Source: Clostridium sp. CAG:678 (GTDB taxonomy: Bacteria > Bacillota > Clostridia > Oscillospirales > Acutalibacteraceae). Taken from it: a DNA stretch of 58,084 nt. The notes under the pieces were generated by a model that was not told where the DNA came from, searched no databases, and saw only the letters and a program-made list of their open reading frames with translations. This document shows positions 1 to 8,295 of the stretch, piece by piece. Location: NCBI GenBank assembly GCA_000431535.1, contig HF991806.1, positions 9,693 through 67,776 on the forward strand, in the 5' to 3' direction. The position numbers and the translations under genes were made by a program. How positions within the stretch are numbered: the stretch's first letter is position 1; the number at the start of each line of letters is the position of its first letter.

Positions 1-1
1 T

Positions 2-265
2 AAGACGGATAAGATTTTGACAAGGTATAACGAACTGAAAGAAAAAGCAGAAAACGCCGCGATCATGACACGTGCGCAGCGTATGATAACGCTGTCTGAT
101 ATTGCGCAATTCAGTAAAAAAGACGATTCACGGATCAAGGCGATCGATACGCTTAACAAGATGGACGGCATATATACCAACAAGATCGAGCTTTCAAAGC
201 CTGTTGACGAAACCGTAAAGGAAATGACCGAATACCTGAACGGGCGAATTGAAAATGACAGCTAA
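2..265 (+). CDS. Phage terminase small subunit, C-terminal part (5' end outside window)
   Basis: The frame is open from base 2, so the true start lies upstream. The visible 87 or so residues include the stretch AIMTRAQRMITLSDIA followed by a basic segment ending in KMDGIYTNKIEL. This resembles the C-terminal half of Terminase_2-type small subunits, which bind the packaging site and hand DNA to the large subunit. It lies directly before the large terminase gene and overlaps its start by a few bases, which is the normal arrangement. The N-terminal helix-turn-helix is not visible because it would be outside the window. Assignment rests mainly on position and partial resemblance. Confidence 0.7.
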   Translation, partial: KTDKILTRYNELKEKAENAAIMTRAQRMITLSDIAQFSKKDDSRIKAIDTLNKMDGIYTNKIELSKPVDETVKEMTEYLNGRIENDS

Positions 266-1533
266 ACAAAAACAAATACTTGACCTGCTCTATGATCAGC
301 CTGTTCTTATAGGCCATTGGGTAGGATTCAAAGACCTGACCGCTCTGCACAATGAGTGGTTGAGGTCTTTTCTTTATTCAAAAGAAAACCAGACGAAACA
401 GGCGCACAGAGGCTCTTATAAAACAACGGACGTTTCTTTATTTATGGCGCTGCATACAATCGTTGCGCCAAATCAAAACATCCTGTTTTTCCGTAAAACA
501 GATAATGATGTTATCGAGGTTATCAAACAGGTCAAACAGATCCTTGCAACAGGCTGCCTGCGTGCGTGAGATCGCGCATGAACTTTACGGTATAGATCTC
601 AAACTTGTTAAAGAAAACGCCACAGAGATCGACACCAACCTTATAACAGGCGTGCGCGGCGCGTCACAGATCGTGGGCATGGGTACAACCGGCAGCGTTA
701 CAGGTAAGCACGCCGATATTATCGTTACAGATGATATCGTGAACCTGAAAGACAGGATCAGCCGCGCCGAACGCGAGCGCATTAAGGTGTTTTATCAGGA
801 ACTGCAAAACGTATGTAACCGCGGCGGTCGTTTTATCAATCTTGGCACGCCCTGGCATAAGGATGACGCGTTCACACTGATGCCGAACATTGAAAAATAC
901 GACTGCTACTCAACCGGGCTTATAACGCCTAAAAAACTCAGGGAGTTGCGCAGCAGCATGAGCCCAAGCCTTTTTGCCGCCAACTATGAACTGAAGCATA
1001 TAGCGGATCAGAACGCTATGTTTACCGAGCCTAAGTTCACGGATCAGGTTGAACGGCTGTATAACGGCATTTCGCACATAGACGCGGCTTACGGCGGCGA
1101 AGACTACACCGCATACACGGCGTTTAAACGCCAGCCGGACGGCACGGTCATCGGATTTGGGAAGATATGGCAAAAGCATGTTGATGATTGTTTGGGCGAA
1201 ATAGCGGCTTATCAAAAAGAGTATAGGTTGGGAACTATTCATTGCGAACGGAACGCTGATAAAGGCTATCTTGCCAAGGAGCTCCGCTCAAACGGCTTGC
1301 CCTGCGATTCCTACGCAGAAAAGATGAACAAATTTATCAAAATATCAACGTATTTAAAAGCAAACTGGAGCAGGATCTACTGGATTAACGATACAGATCC
1401 GGAGTACCTTGCGCAGATCCTGGACTACACGGAGCAGGCGGCTCATGATGACGCGCCGGACAGCGCCGCCAGCCTGATGCGCATTCTTTCAAAGCCGGCG
1501 GGCGGTATCCATTTGTTTAAGGAGGGAATTTGA
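255..1533 (+). pseudogene. Phage terminase large subunit, frameshifted
   Basis: Two reading frames together make one terminase large subunit (ATPase plus nuclease that packages DNA into the capsid). The first frame holds a Walker A-like segment GSYKTT (G53 to T58 counting from the ATG at 255). The second frame holds a Walker B-like strand ADIIVTDD and a nuclease-type start HIDAAYGG. The frames are separated by a stop at 567-569, created by a tandem repeat TGCGTGCG at 559-566. Removing one 4-base copy restores CTG CGT GAG ATC and joins the halves as ATGCLREIAHELYG. The gene is therefore either a recent pseudogene or carries a sequencing error. It overlaps the portal gene at its stop. Confidence 0.88.
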
Positions 1534-2867
1534 TGGTTGAATACAATGTCTTCAGAATGAGTGCTGAAGAGGAACTCTCAAAAGAGGATCTGTATTCGTT
1601 TATTATGGAAAATATCCATATTTCAACACACAGATACATGGATTTAAAAAACGCGTATTGCAACCGGTATGAAATCTTTCGTTTACCGAAAAAGCCAAAA
1701 TATAAGCCGGACAACCGACTTTCCGTCAATTTTGCAAAATACATAACGGATACGTTCAACGGCTTTTTTATCGGCATCCCGGTCAAAACGCAGTGTGATG
1801 ACAGCCACGTTGCCGAATATGCGGCGCTGCTTGATACGTTTAACAATCAGGACGATAAGAACGCCGAACTTTCCAAACTGTGCTCGATCTACGGCAGGGC
1901 GTATGAACTGTATTATGTCAACAGCGAGAATATGATCTGCATATCGTATCTGCCGCCCACACAGGCATTTATGATCTATGACGACAGTGTGAATACGAAT
2001 CCGAAATACTTTGTCCGCTACTATTTTGACGCGGATAAGAATTTGCACGGCAGCATTTCAGACAGCAGCCGCGTTTGGTACTTCTATGTTACCGGCGGCA
2101 CCGTTCGTTTTGAAGACGAAGAGGGCGAACTGCACGGCTTTGACGGCATTCCGGCAGTGGAGTTTTACGAAAACGAGGAGCGTATCGGGCTCTATGAGGG
2201 CGCGCTCTCCATGATGAATGAATACAACAAAGCGCTTTCGGAAAAGGCGAACGATATCGATTATTTTGCCGATGCGTATATGAAAGTGATCGGGCCGGAT
2301 ATGAACAGTAGCGATGTGGCAAATATCAGGGATAACCGCGTGATCAATATCCCGGCGCAGGACGGTGTGAACGGGGACGCGGATTTTCTGGCAAAGCCAA
2401 ACGCAGATACATCACAGGAGAACCTGCTTAACCGCTTAGAGCGTGAAATATTTGTTACCTGTATGGTTGCCAACATTAATGATGAGAACTTCGATGCTGC
2501 ATCCGGGCAGGCTATGAGATACAGGCTTACGATCATGAGCGATCTTGCCAAAACAAAACAGCGCAAGTTTACGGCAGGTTTCAATAAACGATACAGGCTG
2601 ATCTTTTCCAACCCCGTGAGCCAAATGGCAAAAGATGACTGGATGAAACTGCGCTTTCAGTTCACTTTGAATTATCCCGTAAACCTCACAGAGGAGGCGG
2701 ACGTGGCATCAAAACTGAAAGGCATAACCAGTGATGAGACCCTGCTCAGCGTGCTATCTATCGTAGATGATGTAAAAGCAGAAATCGAGCGCAAGCAGAA
2801 AGAAAACGACAGGATCGCCTATCAGACGGATTATGAAACGGCAAGGACAACATTAAACAATGAGTAG
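1533..2867 (+). CDS. Phage portal protein (SPP1 gp6-like)
   Basis: About 444 residues, the usual length for SPP1-type portal proteins, which form the dodecameric DNA entry channel at one capsid vertex. The N-terminal segment with Y-x-D-L-K-N-A-Y, then KPDNRLSVNFAKYITDT and FNGFFIGIPV, is typical of this family. Much of the C-terminal half is helical and charged, as expected for the stem and crown. The start is taken as ATG 1533, which overlaps the terminase stop and follows AAGGAGGGAA; an in-frame TTG at 1530 is less likely. It lies between terminase and the MuF minor head protein, the standard position. Confidence 0.9.
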   Translation: MVEYNVFRMSAEEELSKEDLYSFIMENIHISTHRYMDLKNAYCNRYEIFRLPKKPKYKPDNRLSVNFAKYITDTFNGFFIGIPVKTQCDDSHVAEYAALLDTFNNQDDKNAELSKLCSIYGRAYELYYVNSENMICISYLPPTQAFMIYDDSVNTNPKYFVRYYFDADKNLHGSISDSSRVWYFYVTGGTVRFEDEEGELHGFDGIPAVEFYENEERIGLYEGALSMMNEYNKALSEKANDIDYFADAYMKVIGPDMNSSDVANIRDNRVINIPAQDGVNGDADFLAKPNADTSQENLLNRLEREIFVTCMVANINDENFDAASGQAMRYRLTIMSDLAKTKQRKFTAGFNKRYRLIFSNPVSQMAKDDWMKLRFQFTLNYPVNLTEEADVASKLKGITSDETLLSVLSIVDDVKAEIERKQKENDRIAYQTDYETARTTLNNE

Positions 2868-4353
2868 TTACTGGCAGAGACGGCAAGATCAACTTGATTC
2901 TTCGCTTGAAAAGGATGAGGCGGCGCTCAAAAAACGGCTTTTAAAGGCTTATGAGCGCGAGGCGGCAAAACTGGATAGAGAGATCGCCGCTTATTATCAA
3001 AAATACGGCAGGGATAACGTCATAGAATACGCCCGCCTGTTTGATCAATTAAGTGTAGACGATATAAAACTGCTCATTGAGCGTATGGATGATTTTGCAA
3101 AGAAATATCCGCAGTATGCCGATCTGATGCCGGTTCGGGAAAGCGTATATAAGCTGAACCGGCTGGAGGGCTTAAAGGAAAGCGTGCTGCTGCATCAGTA
3201 TGAGATCGGCGCCATAACGAACGCGCAGCTGCAAGAGCACCTGAGCAAACTGTATTTCACAAACAGCAAGGCGGCGGCAAAAGCGGTAGGGCTGACCGAA
3301 AATGAAAGCATCATCAAAAACTTTGTCAATACGGCTTGGACAGGCAGTAAAGACTATTCACAGCGCATATGGCAGAACGCCGATAAACTTGCGGAATACC
3401 TGAACAATGATATTTCACAGGGATTTGCCCGCGGAGACAGTTATGAACGGCTTACGCAGCAGGTCAGGAGCAGGTTTATCAATGTCTCCAAAAACGATGC
3501 CTATAGGCTCATATATACCGAAGGTACCTATGTGATGAATGAGGCGCAGGCAAGGATATTTGAACAGGACTTTGAGAAATACGAATATCTCACAGCCGGA
3601 GACGGTAAGGTCTGTTCCGTGTGCTCCGCCCTGAGCGGCAGACGGTTCAGGTTCAGCCAAAGGCAGCAGGGCGCGAACTTCCCGCCCATGCACCCGTGGT
3701 GCCGCTGCCATTTCAACCCGGTTGTGGATGACTGGGATAAATGGCTTGATGATTATGAAAAACGGCACAGTACAAACGGTGAAAAAATATTGAATAATAT
3801 TTATGACCGTGATACAATAAATTCAGGTAGCATGCCGAGCGGATTTACTCCGCCTAAATCATGGAAATTAAAGTCCGGCAATCCTGATATAATAAGCGAT
3901 CTAAAGAATAGTAATCCGCATTTTAATGAAGGCAAAGCATATCAGATCAATTGTCAGAAATGTGTGCCCACATACGAAATGCGCAGGCGTGGCTATGATG
4001 TTGAAGCGTTTCCTACATACAGTGATGCAGATATAGTAAAAAACCGCTGGGATAAAGTTTTTAAAAACGCGCAAATTGAGCAAACAAAAGGTGATCCAAA
4101 AGCGGAAATTACCAAAGCATTGCTTGATTATGGCGATGGCGCCAGAATGCAGGTATATGTTGAATGGATTAATGGAGATGCTCACACATTTTTGGCTGAA
4201 AATTTAGGCGGGTATATATATTTTCTTGATCCGCAGACATTTGGAAATGCAGAAAATTATTTTGATGCAAGTCTGATAAAGATTAATGCAACCAAATATT
4301 TCAGGATAGATAATTTGGAGCCATCTGATCTTATTAAACAGTGCTGTAGATGA
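2860..4353 (+). CDS. MuF-type minor head protein with C-terminal papain-fold toxin domain
   Basis: Residues 1 to about 300 are a phage Mu gpF/SPP1 gp7 head morphogenesis module: helical N-terminus, then DGKVCSVCSALSG (D248, C252, C255) and PPMHPWCRCHF (H278, C281, C283), the family's metal-site signature. After a Gly/Ser/Pro linker (about 312-335) the protein continues for some 160 residues with NCQKC (C365), a downstream AHTF histidine (H442) and FLDPQ (D457). This Cys-His-Asp order and spacing match the papain-fold toxins of the Tox-PL/glutamine deamidase class. MuF proteins with toxin C-termini are known in temperate phages of Firmicutes. The toxin part is visibly more AT-rich than the head module. 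A small gene, probably immunity, follows at once. Target and activity are inferred. Confidence 0.85.
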   Translation: MSSYWQRRQDQLDSSLEKDEAALKKRLLKAYEREAAKLDREIAAYYQKYGRDNVIEYARLFDQLSVDDIKLLIERMDDFAKKYPQYADLMPVRESVYKLNRLEGLKESVLLHQYEIGAITNAQLQEHLSKLYFTNSKAAAKAVGLTENESIIKNFVNTAWTGSKDYSQRIWQNADKLAEYLNNDISQGFARGDSYERLTQQVRSRFINVSKNDAYRLIYTEGTYVMNEAQARIFEQDFEKYEYLTAGDGKVCSVCSALSGRRFRFSQRQQGANFPPMHPWCRCHFNPVVDDWDKWLDDYEKRHSTNGEKILNNIYDRDTINSGSMPSGFTPPKSWKLKSGNPDIISDLKNSNPHFNEGKAYQINCQKCVPTYEMRRRGYDVEAFPTYSDADIVKNRWDKVFKNAQIEQTKGDPKAEITKALLDYGDGARMQVYVEWINGDAHTFLAENLGGYIYFLDPQTFGNAENYFDASLIKINATKYFRIDNLEPSDLIKQCCR

Positions 4354-4363
4354 GAGGAATGAT

Positions 4364-4612
4364 TTGTGTATGATAAATTATAAAGAAGCGGAAAAGAAAG
4401 CACGCAAATATTACAAAGATTATGATATTATTTCCAACCGCGAAGATGAACAGTATTACACATTTGCATTTGGCATAAAAGGTAAAGATCCTCTCCCTGG
4501 CATGGAGTTAATCCGTATTGATAAAAATACCGGTGAATTGAGCACATATAGTACAGTTCTCCAATTACAAATGAAAGCGCCAAAAATCACAGAAGATTTG
4601 TTTAAAAAATAA
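4364..4612 (+). CDS. Small protein, probable immunity partner of the MuF toxin
   Basis: An acidic/aromatic protein of about 82 residues that I cannot assign to a named family. It starts 11 bases after the toxin gene stop; GAGGA at 4353-4357 suits a TTG start at 4364, though an ATG at 4370 is possible. Its base composition is AT-rich like the toxin domain and unlike the following phage genes. A terminator-like hairpin follows at 4617-4646, so toxin domain and small gene form a closed unit inside the late operon. In polymorphic toxin systems the gene directly after the toxin usually encodes its immunity protein, which is the basis for this inference. No signal peptide or membrane segment is seen. 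Confidence 0.6.
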   Translation: MCMINYKEAEKKARKYYKDYDIISNREDEQYYTFAFGIKGKDPLPGMELIRIDKNTGELSTYSTVLQLQMKAPKITEDLFKK

Positions 4613-4616
4613 GTTT

Positions 4617-4646
4617 AAGCACCATGCAAAAGCACGGTGCTTTTCT
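4617..4646 (+). terminator. Intrinsic terminator-like hairpin after the immunity gene
   Basis: Arms AAGCACCATGC (4617-4627) and GCACGGTGCTT (4632-4642) pair with one mismatch around an AAAA loop and are followed by T-rich sequence. It sits in the middle of the late operon, between the toxin/immunity unit and the Prp-scaffold-capsid genes. It may therefore be leaky or antiterminated during lytic growth. Confidence 0.65.
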
Positions 4647-4669
4647 TGTACCCATTTTGAGGTTTAGCA

Positions 4670-5005
4670 ATGATAAACGTAACAATAAAACAAGGGAAAA
4701 TAACGGCAAGCGGGCACGCAGGTTATGCACCGAAAGGGTACGACATTGTGTGCGCCGCTTTTTCTGTGCTTTCTCTAACGCTTGATACCGCCGTTAAGAA
4801 GTTTACCGATGATAATATCGAAATAGTCCTTGAAAACGGCGAAATGACAGCACAGTGGCAGCAGGTAAGCCCTGAGGGGCTGCTGCTGATCAAAGCTTAT
4901 ATTGAGGGAGTCAAGGCGCTTGCCGAAAACTACCCCGAATATATAAACGTGCAGGCTCGGGACACGTTAAAAACTGAGGAAAAGAGCAGGCGTGGCACTC
5001 GTTAA
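4670..5005 (+). CDS. Prp-type cysteine protease (phage-encoded)
   Basis: A 111-residue protein of the Prp/YsxB family. Cellular Prp removes the N-terminal extension of ribosomal protein L27 in Firmicutes by cutting after a LQFFA-like motif. The family signature is clear: SGHAGYAPKGYDIVCAAFSVL, that is a catalytic His (H16) followed by the GxDIVCAA Cys (C28). It lies immediately before the scaffold and major capsid genes. Those two proteins and the major tail protein all begin with a LQLFA or IQMFA motif, so this copy most likely matures phage structural proteins. In staphylococcal phage 80alpha, scaffold and capsid are processed by the host Prp; here the enzyme appears to travel with the phage. 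Confidence 0.88.
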   Translation: MINVTIKQGKITASGHAGYAPKGYDIVCAAFSVLSLTLDTAVKKFTDDNIEIVLENGEMTAQWQQVSPEGLLLIKAYIEGVKALAENYPEYINVQARDTLKTEEKSRRGTR

Positions 5006-5057
5006 AATCTACGGAATCTACAGTCAAGCATTGTGACTTAAAACTATGGAGGTAATC

Positions 5058-5687
5058 ATGAAACGTAAAACAATCTATAATCTTCAGTTATTCGCCGATG
5101 AACCACAGACTGAGCCGGCGAACGATCCCACAGAACCAAAGGCAAAGAGCAAATCTGACGGCACGCAGGAAAGTAATAAAGATAAGGCGGGAGAAGCGCA
5201 GAAGAAACTCTATACCGATGAAGACGTGGATAAACTGATCAACCGCAAGTTTGCGGAATGGCAGGCGAAAAAAGACCAGGAGATCAACGAGGCGCAAAAA
5301 CTTGCTGAAATGAACGAGCAGCAAAAATCGGATTACAAACTTCAAAAACTGCAAAAAGAATTGGATGAGTATAAAAACCGCGAAACCCTTTCCGAAATGG
5401 CAAAAACGGCGCGTGCAATCCTTTCTGAACAGAACATCAACATACCGGATGAACTTGTTTCCGTGCTTGTAACGACTGACGCTGATACGACTTCCGCAAA
5501 CGTCAAGGCTTTCGCCAAGGCATTTCAGTCTGCCGTTTCGCAGGCGGTTGATAGTAAGATTTCACACAGGGAGCCAAGAACAGGGGGCTCTAAAACCGTA
5601 ACAAAAAACGATATTATGGCAATTAAGGACACTGCTACCAGGCAGAAAGCAATTGCCGAAAACATTGAATTATTTGGAGGAAAATAA
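5058..5687 (+). CDS. Capsid scaffolding protein (DUF4355 / gp46-like)
   Basis: About 209 residues. The N-terminus reads MKRKTIYNLQLFADEP, which looks like a Prp cleavage site (cut expected after LQLFA). Then come a Pro/Glu/Lys-rich disordered stretch, a long charged helix with coiled-coil character, and a helical C-terminus rich in Ala. This layout matches scaffolding proteins of the 80alpha gp46 type that guide HK97-fold capsid assembly and then leave. ATG 5058 is chosen because GGAGG (5048-5052) lies at the correct distance; the upstream in-frame ATG at 5046 would place that ribosome site inside the gene. Its stop overlaps the capsid start. Confidence 0.85.
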   Translation: MKRKTIYNLQLFADEPQTEPANDPTEPKAKSKSDGTQESNKDKAGEAQKKLYTDEDVDKLINRKFAEWQAKKDQEINEAQKLAEMNEQQKSDYKLQKLQKELDEYKNRETLSEMAKTARAILSEQNINIPDELVSVLVTTDADTTSANVKAFAKAFQSAVSQAVDSKISHREPRTGGSKTVTKNDIMAIKDTATRQKAIAENIELFGGK

Positions 5688-6880
5688 TGAAAAGAAAAAG
5701 ATATGATTTACAGTTATTCGCCGCGCAAGACGGCGTGATAACAACTACTGATATTGACGTACAGGCAAGGGAGATAGACTTTGTAACCACGTTTACAAGG
5801 AATATCCAGCAGTTGCTTGATATTCTTGGTATCTCAAGACCGATTGAAAAAGCAAACGGAACTATGCTTTACAGGAACACGGTTACCGGCACGCTTAAGG
5901 ATGGCAATGTTGCCGAGGGCGAGAAAGTGCCTTTTTCAAACTTCAAAGTCCAGGCTGATCCTGTAGGACCTTTAGCAATCAGAAAATATGCAAAAGCGGT
6001 AACGATGGAAAGCATCGCCGAACACGGCTATGAAAGAGCGGTTACGCTTGCAGATGAAGAATTCAAGATTCAACTGCAGAATGTTGTTCTGAATGACTTT
6101 TACAGCTTTCTTCTGACGGGAACGCTTACTTCTACTGAAAAAGATCTTCAGATGGCGATGTCTATGGCAGCAGGCCGTGTGCGCCATAAGTTTCAGAAAA
6201 TGGGCAGACAGGTTACCGGTATAGCGGAATTTGTTAATACGCTTGATGTTTATAAATACATCGGCAGCGCCAACATCACTGTACAGACTGCTTTTGGCAT
6301 GAATTATGTCCAAAACTTCATGGGAATCGATTACCTGTTTTTCAGTTCAGAGATTCCGCAGGGCACAGTTGCTGCAACACCTGTTAACAATATTATTCCT
6401 TATTATGTAAACCCGGCAAATTCAGAGTTTTCAAAAGCCGGTCTGGTGTACACGGTAGATCCAACACTGCCCATGCTTGGTTTCCATACCAAAGGCGATT
6501 ACGATTATGTACAGTCAGAAAGCTATGCGCTTATGGGCATCAAACTTTTTGCGGAGTACATTGACGCTGTAGCAGTGGTTACAGTGGATGATACGCCTAC
6601 TCTCGGTACGCTTACGGTAACCGCTGCTGAGGGAACAGAAAGCGGTTCAACAAAAATCACCGTTTCGCCCGAAAAAGAGAAGACCTCTAACGTCTACAAG
6701 TATAAACTCGATACAGGCGCCGTTTCAGTAACATACGGTCAAAATGTAAGGAACTGGAGCACTTGGGACGGTGAATCTGATATTACCGCAACTTCAGGTC
6801 AGACGATAACCATTGTTGAGGCTGACGGCTCATATCAGGCACAGGCAGCAGGCAGTAAAGCCGTAACTGTTAAGGCGTAA
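5687..6880 (+). CDS. Major capsid protein (HK97 fold) with C-terminal extra domain
   Basis: A 397-residue protein beginning MKRKRYDLQLFAAQDG, with the same Prp-type motif as the scaffold. Residues to about 300 form the capsid body (for example QLLDILGISRPI, KYAKAVTMESIAEHG and a DYDYVQSESYALMGIK segment near 285). Residues about 305 to 397 are Thr/Val/Gly-rich beta-type sequence, probably a surface decoration domain. It directly follows the scaffold gene with overlapping stop and start, under a strong GGAGG site. Role by family and position: the main shell protein, several hundred copies per virion. Confidence 0.9.
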   Translation: MKRKRYDLQLFAAQDGVITTTDIDVQAREIDFVTTFTRNIQQLLDILGISRPIEKANGTMLYRNTVTGTLKDGNVAEGEKVPFSNFKVQADPVGPLAIRKYAKAVTMESIAEHGYERAVTLADEEFKIQLQNVVLNDFYSFLLTGTLTSTEKDLQMAMSMAAGRVRHKFQKMGRQVTGIAEFVNTLDVYKYIGSANITVQTAFGMNYVQNFMGIDYLFFSSEIPQGTVAATPVNNIIPYYVNPANSEFSKAGLVYTVDPTLPMLGFHTKGDYDYVQSESYALMGIKLFAEYIDAVAVVTVDDTPTLGTLTVTAAEGTESGSTKITVSPEKEKTSNVYKYKLDTGAVSVTYGQNVRNWSTWDGESDITATSGQTITIVEADGSYQAQAAGSKAVTVKA

Positions 6881-6898
6881 TGAAAGGAGGGCGGCTTT

Positions 6899-7222
6899 AT
6901 GTTGTTTGATTCGGTAAAAAAACTGATAACTGAAGAGGACAGCACGATCAGCGATGAGCGTATCTATCACTGGTGCTGTACGGTTGAAAGCCGCCTGAAT
7001 CTCCGGCTCGGCACAAGTGAACTGCCGCTTGCGTTCGAACATATTGCTGTTGAGGCGTGTATTGAACTCTTCCGCAGATATTCCTATGAGGGTATCTCCA
7101 CAGAGAATGACGGCGGGCTTTCCGTTTCATTCGTTGAAGACATCCTCAATAAATATGCAAGCGAGATCAGTGCTTACAAAGCAAAGAGCGGTACAGGCAG
7201 CGGGGTGGTGAAGTTCCTATGA
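6899..7222 (+). CDS. Head-tail connector protein (adaptor, gp6/gp15-like)
   Basis: A 107-residue all-helical protein located just after the capsid gene. It has the look of the phage connector (adaptor) family: an N-terminal helix with an acidic loop, ISDERIYHWCCTVESRLN, a conserved-looking helix AVEACIELFRRYSYEGIS, and a short C-terminal tail. The adaptor binds the portal and carries the stopper. AAAGGAGGGCGG precedes the ATG. It overlaps the next gene by four bases. Confidence 0.75.
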   Translation: MLFDSVKKLITEEDSTISDERIYHWCCTVESRLNLRLGTSELPLAFEHIAVEACIELFRRYSYEGISTENDGGLSVSFVEDILNKYASEISAYKAKSGTGSGVVKFL

Positions 7223-7521
7223 AGTGGTTGCCGGCGAAATTGTTTGTAAATGAACAGACGAGTACCGATGAACTCGGAAACGCAATAACATCCCCCAAGC
7301 AGGCGGCAGAGATACCTGCCCGCTTTACGCCGTATATTCTAAAGGAGCAGGATCTTGACGGCAGGGAGATCACCGTGCGCACAAGAAATATTTTGCTGCG
7401 CTGCGCCTGTTCTGTGCTGCCGAGATTCGATTTTATAGAATTTCAGGAAAAAACATACCGCAAACCTGAAATACGGGCTTTGGGGCGTTTCACGCTGGTG
7501 ATTTTGGAGGGCGCGAAATGA
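7219..7521 (+). CDS. Head closure (stopper-like) protein
   Basis: A 100-residue, beta-rich small protein between the connector and the gp10-like protein. It overlaps its neighbours by four bases on both sides, as expected for translationally coupled neck genes. The sequence (PARFTPYILKEQDLDGREIT and a FIEFQEKTYRKPEIR segment) resembles small stopper proteins that seal the packaged head. I recognise it mainly by order and size, not by a strong motif. Confidence 0.6.
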   Translation: MKWLPAKLFVNEQTSTDELGNAITSPKQAAEIPARFTPYILKEQDLDGREITVRTRNILLRCACSVLPRFDFIEFQEKTYRKPEIRALGRFTLVILEGAK

Positions 7522-7880
7522 GCAATTATGTTTTAGGATATCCGGAACTGATGAAAAAACTGAAAGCGATGAACGCGATCCGTTTGGAGGCTGTTATAAA
7601 AAAACAGGTTTCCCAGATGTACCAGCGTGCCGCAAAAACCGGCGCAAACGGCGGTGGTACGCCGTATGACACCGGCGAACTGATGCAGAGCCGATATCAG
7701 AAAAAAGATGAATTCGGCTACACAAAAGAATATGCCCCGCATGTGGAATACGGCCACCGAACACGAGGTGGGGGCGGCTTTGTACCCGGTCAGTATTATC
7801 TGCGCAGCAATGTGCAGGCGCAGGCGCCGATCTTTAAAGAAGACCTTGAAAAGGAGATTGCGAGGGCTATGAATGCTTAA
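7518..7880 (+). CDS. HK97 gp10-like neck/tail completion protein
   Basis: A 120-residue protein with PYDTGELMQSRYQK and EYAPHVEYGHRTRGGGGFVPG. The YAxxVEYGHR segment followed by a Gly-rich loop is the hallmark of HK97 gp10-like proteins, which take part in head-tail joining. It overlaps the preceding stopper-like gene and the following tail-terminator-like gene. The second half contains YYLRSNVQAQAPIFKEDLE, a typical C-terminal helix for the family. Confidence 0.82.
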   Translation: MSNYVLGYPELMKKLKAMNAIRLEAVIKKQVSQMYQRAAKTGANGGGTPYDTGELMQSRYQKKDEFGYTKEYAPHVEYGHRTRGGGGFVPGQYYLRSNVQAQAPIFKEDLEKEIARAMNA

Positions 7881-8283
7881 AAAACTTTCGTTTGTTGACC
7901 TGATCGCGGCGGTCATTGCTTTGCTTAAGAAAAATACGACCGCAAAAGTCTATGATTTTGTGCCGCAGGATGCGCCGTCTCCGCTTATTTATATAGAGGC
8001 GGCAGGAAAGGAACCGAACGACACAAAAGCCATGTTCTGCGAGGTCTACCGGGTCAACATCCACGCTGTGGCAGAGCCTTACAAAGGCAATACCGCCATT
8101 TATAAATTAATCAATGAAATTGAAGAAGCCCTTACGGAAGATATAACGCTTCCGGAGGGCTTTTCCCTTGTATATCAGATCTCAGATGGCGTTGAGGCTA
8201 TATATGAGGAACCGGAAACCAAAGAAAAACACGCCGTTTTGCCCATCCGTTTCAAGGTGGCATACGGCTATAAGATCAAGTAA
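7873..8283 (+). CDS. Probable tail terminator protein
   Basis: A 136-residue protein directly before the major tail protein gene, where siphoviruses encode the tail terminator that caps the tail tube and joins it to the neck. The sequence begins with a helix (FVDLIAAVIALLKKNTT), followed by alternating short strands and a second helix (YKLINEIEEALTED). This fits the alpha/beta fold of this group. No family-specific motif is obvious, so the call rests on position, length and secondary-structure pattern. Confidence 0.6.
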   Translation: MLKKLSFVDLIAAVIALLKKNTTAKVYDFVPQDAPSPLIYIEAAGKEPNDTKAMFCEVYRVNIHAVAEPYKGNTAIYKLINEIEEALTEDITLPEGFSLVYQISDGVEAIYEEPETKEKHAVLPIRFKVAYGYKIK

Positions 8284-8295
8284 AGGAGTTTTCAA

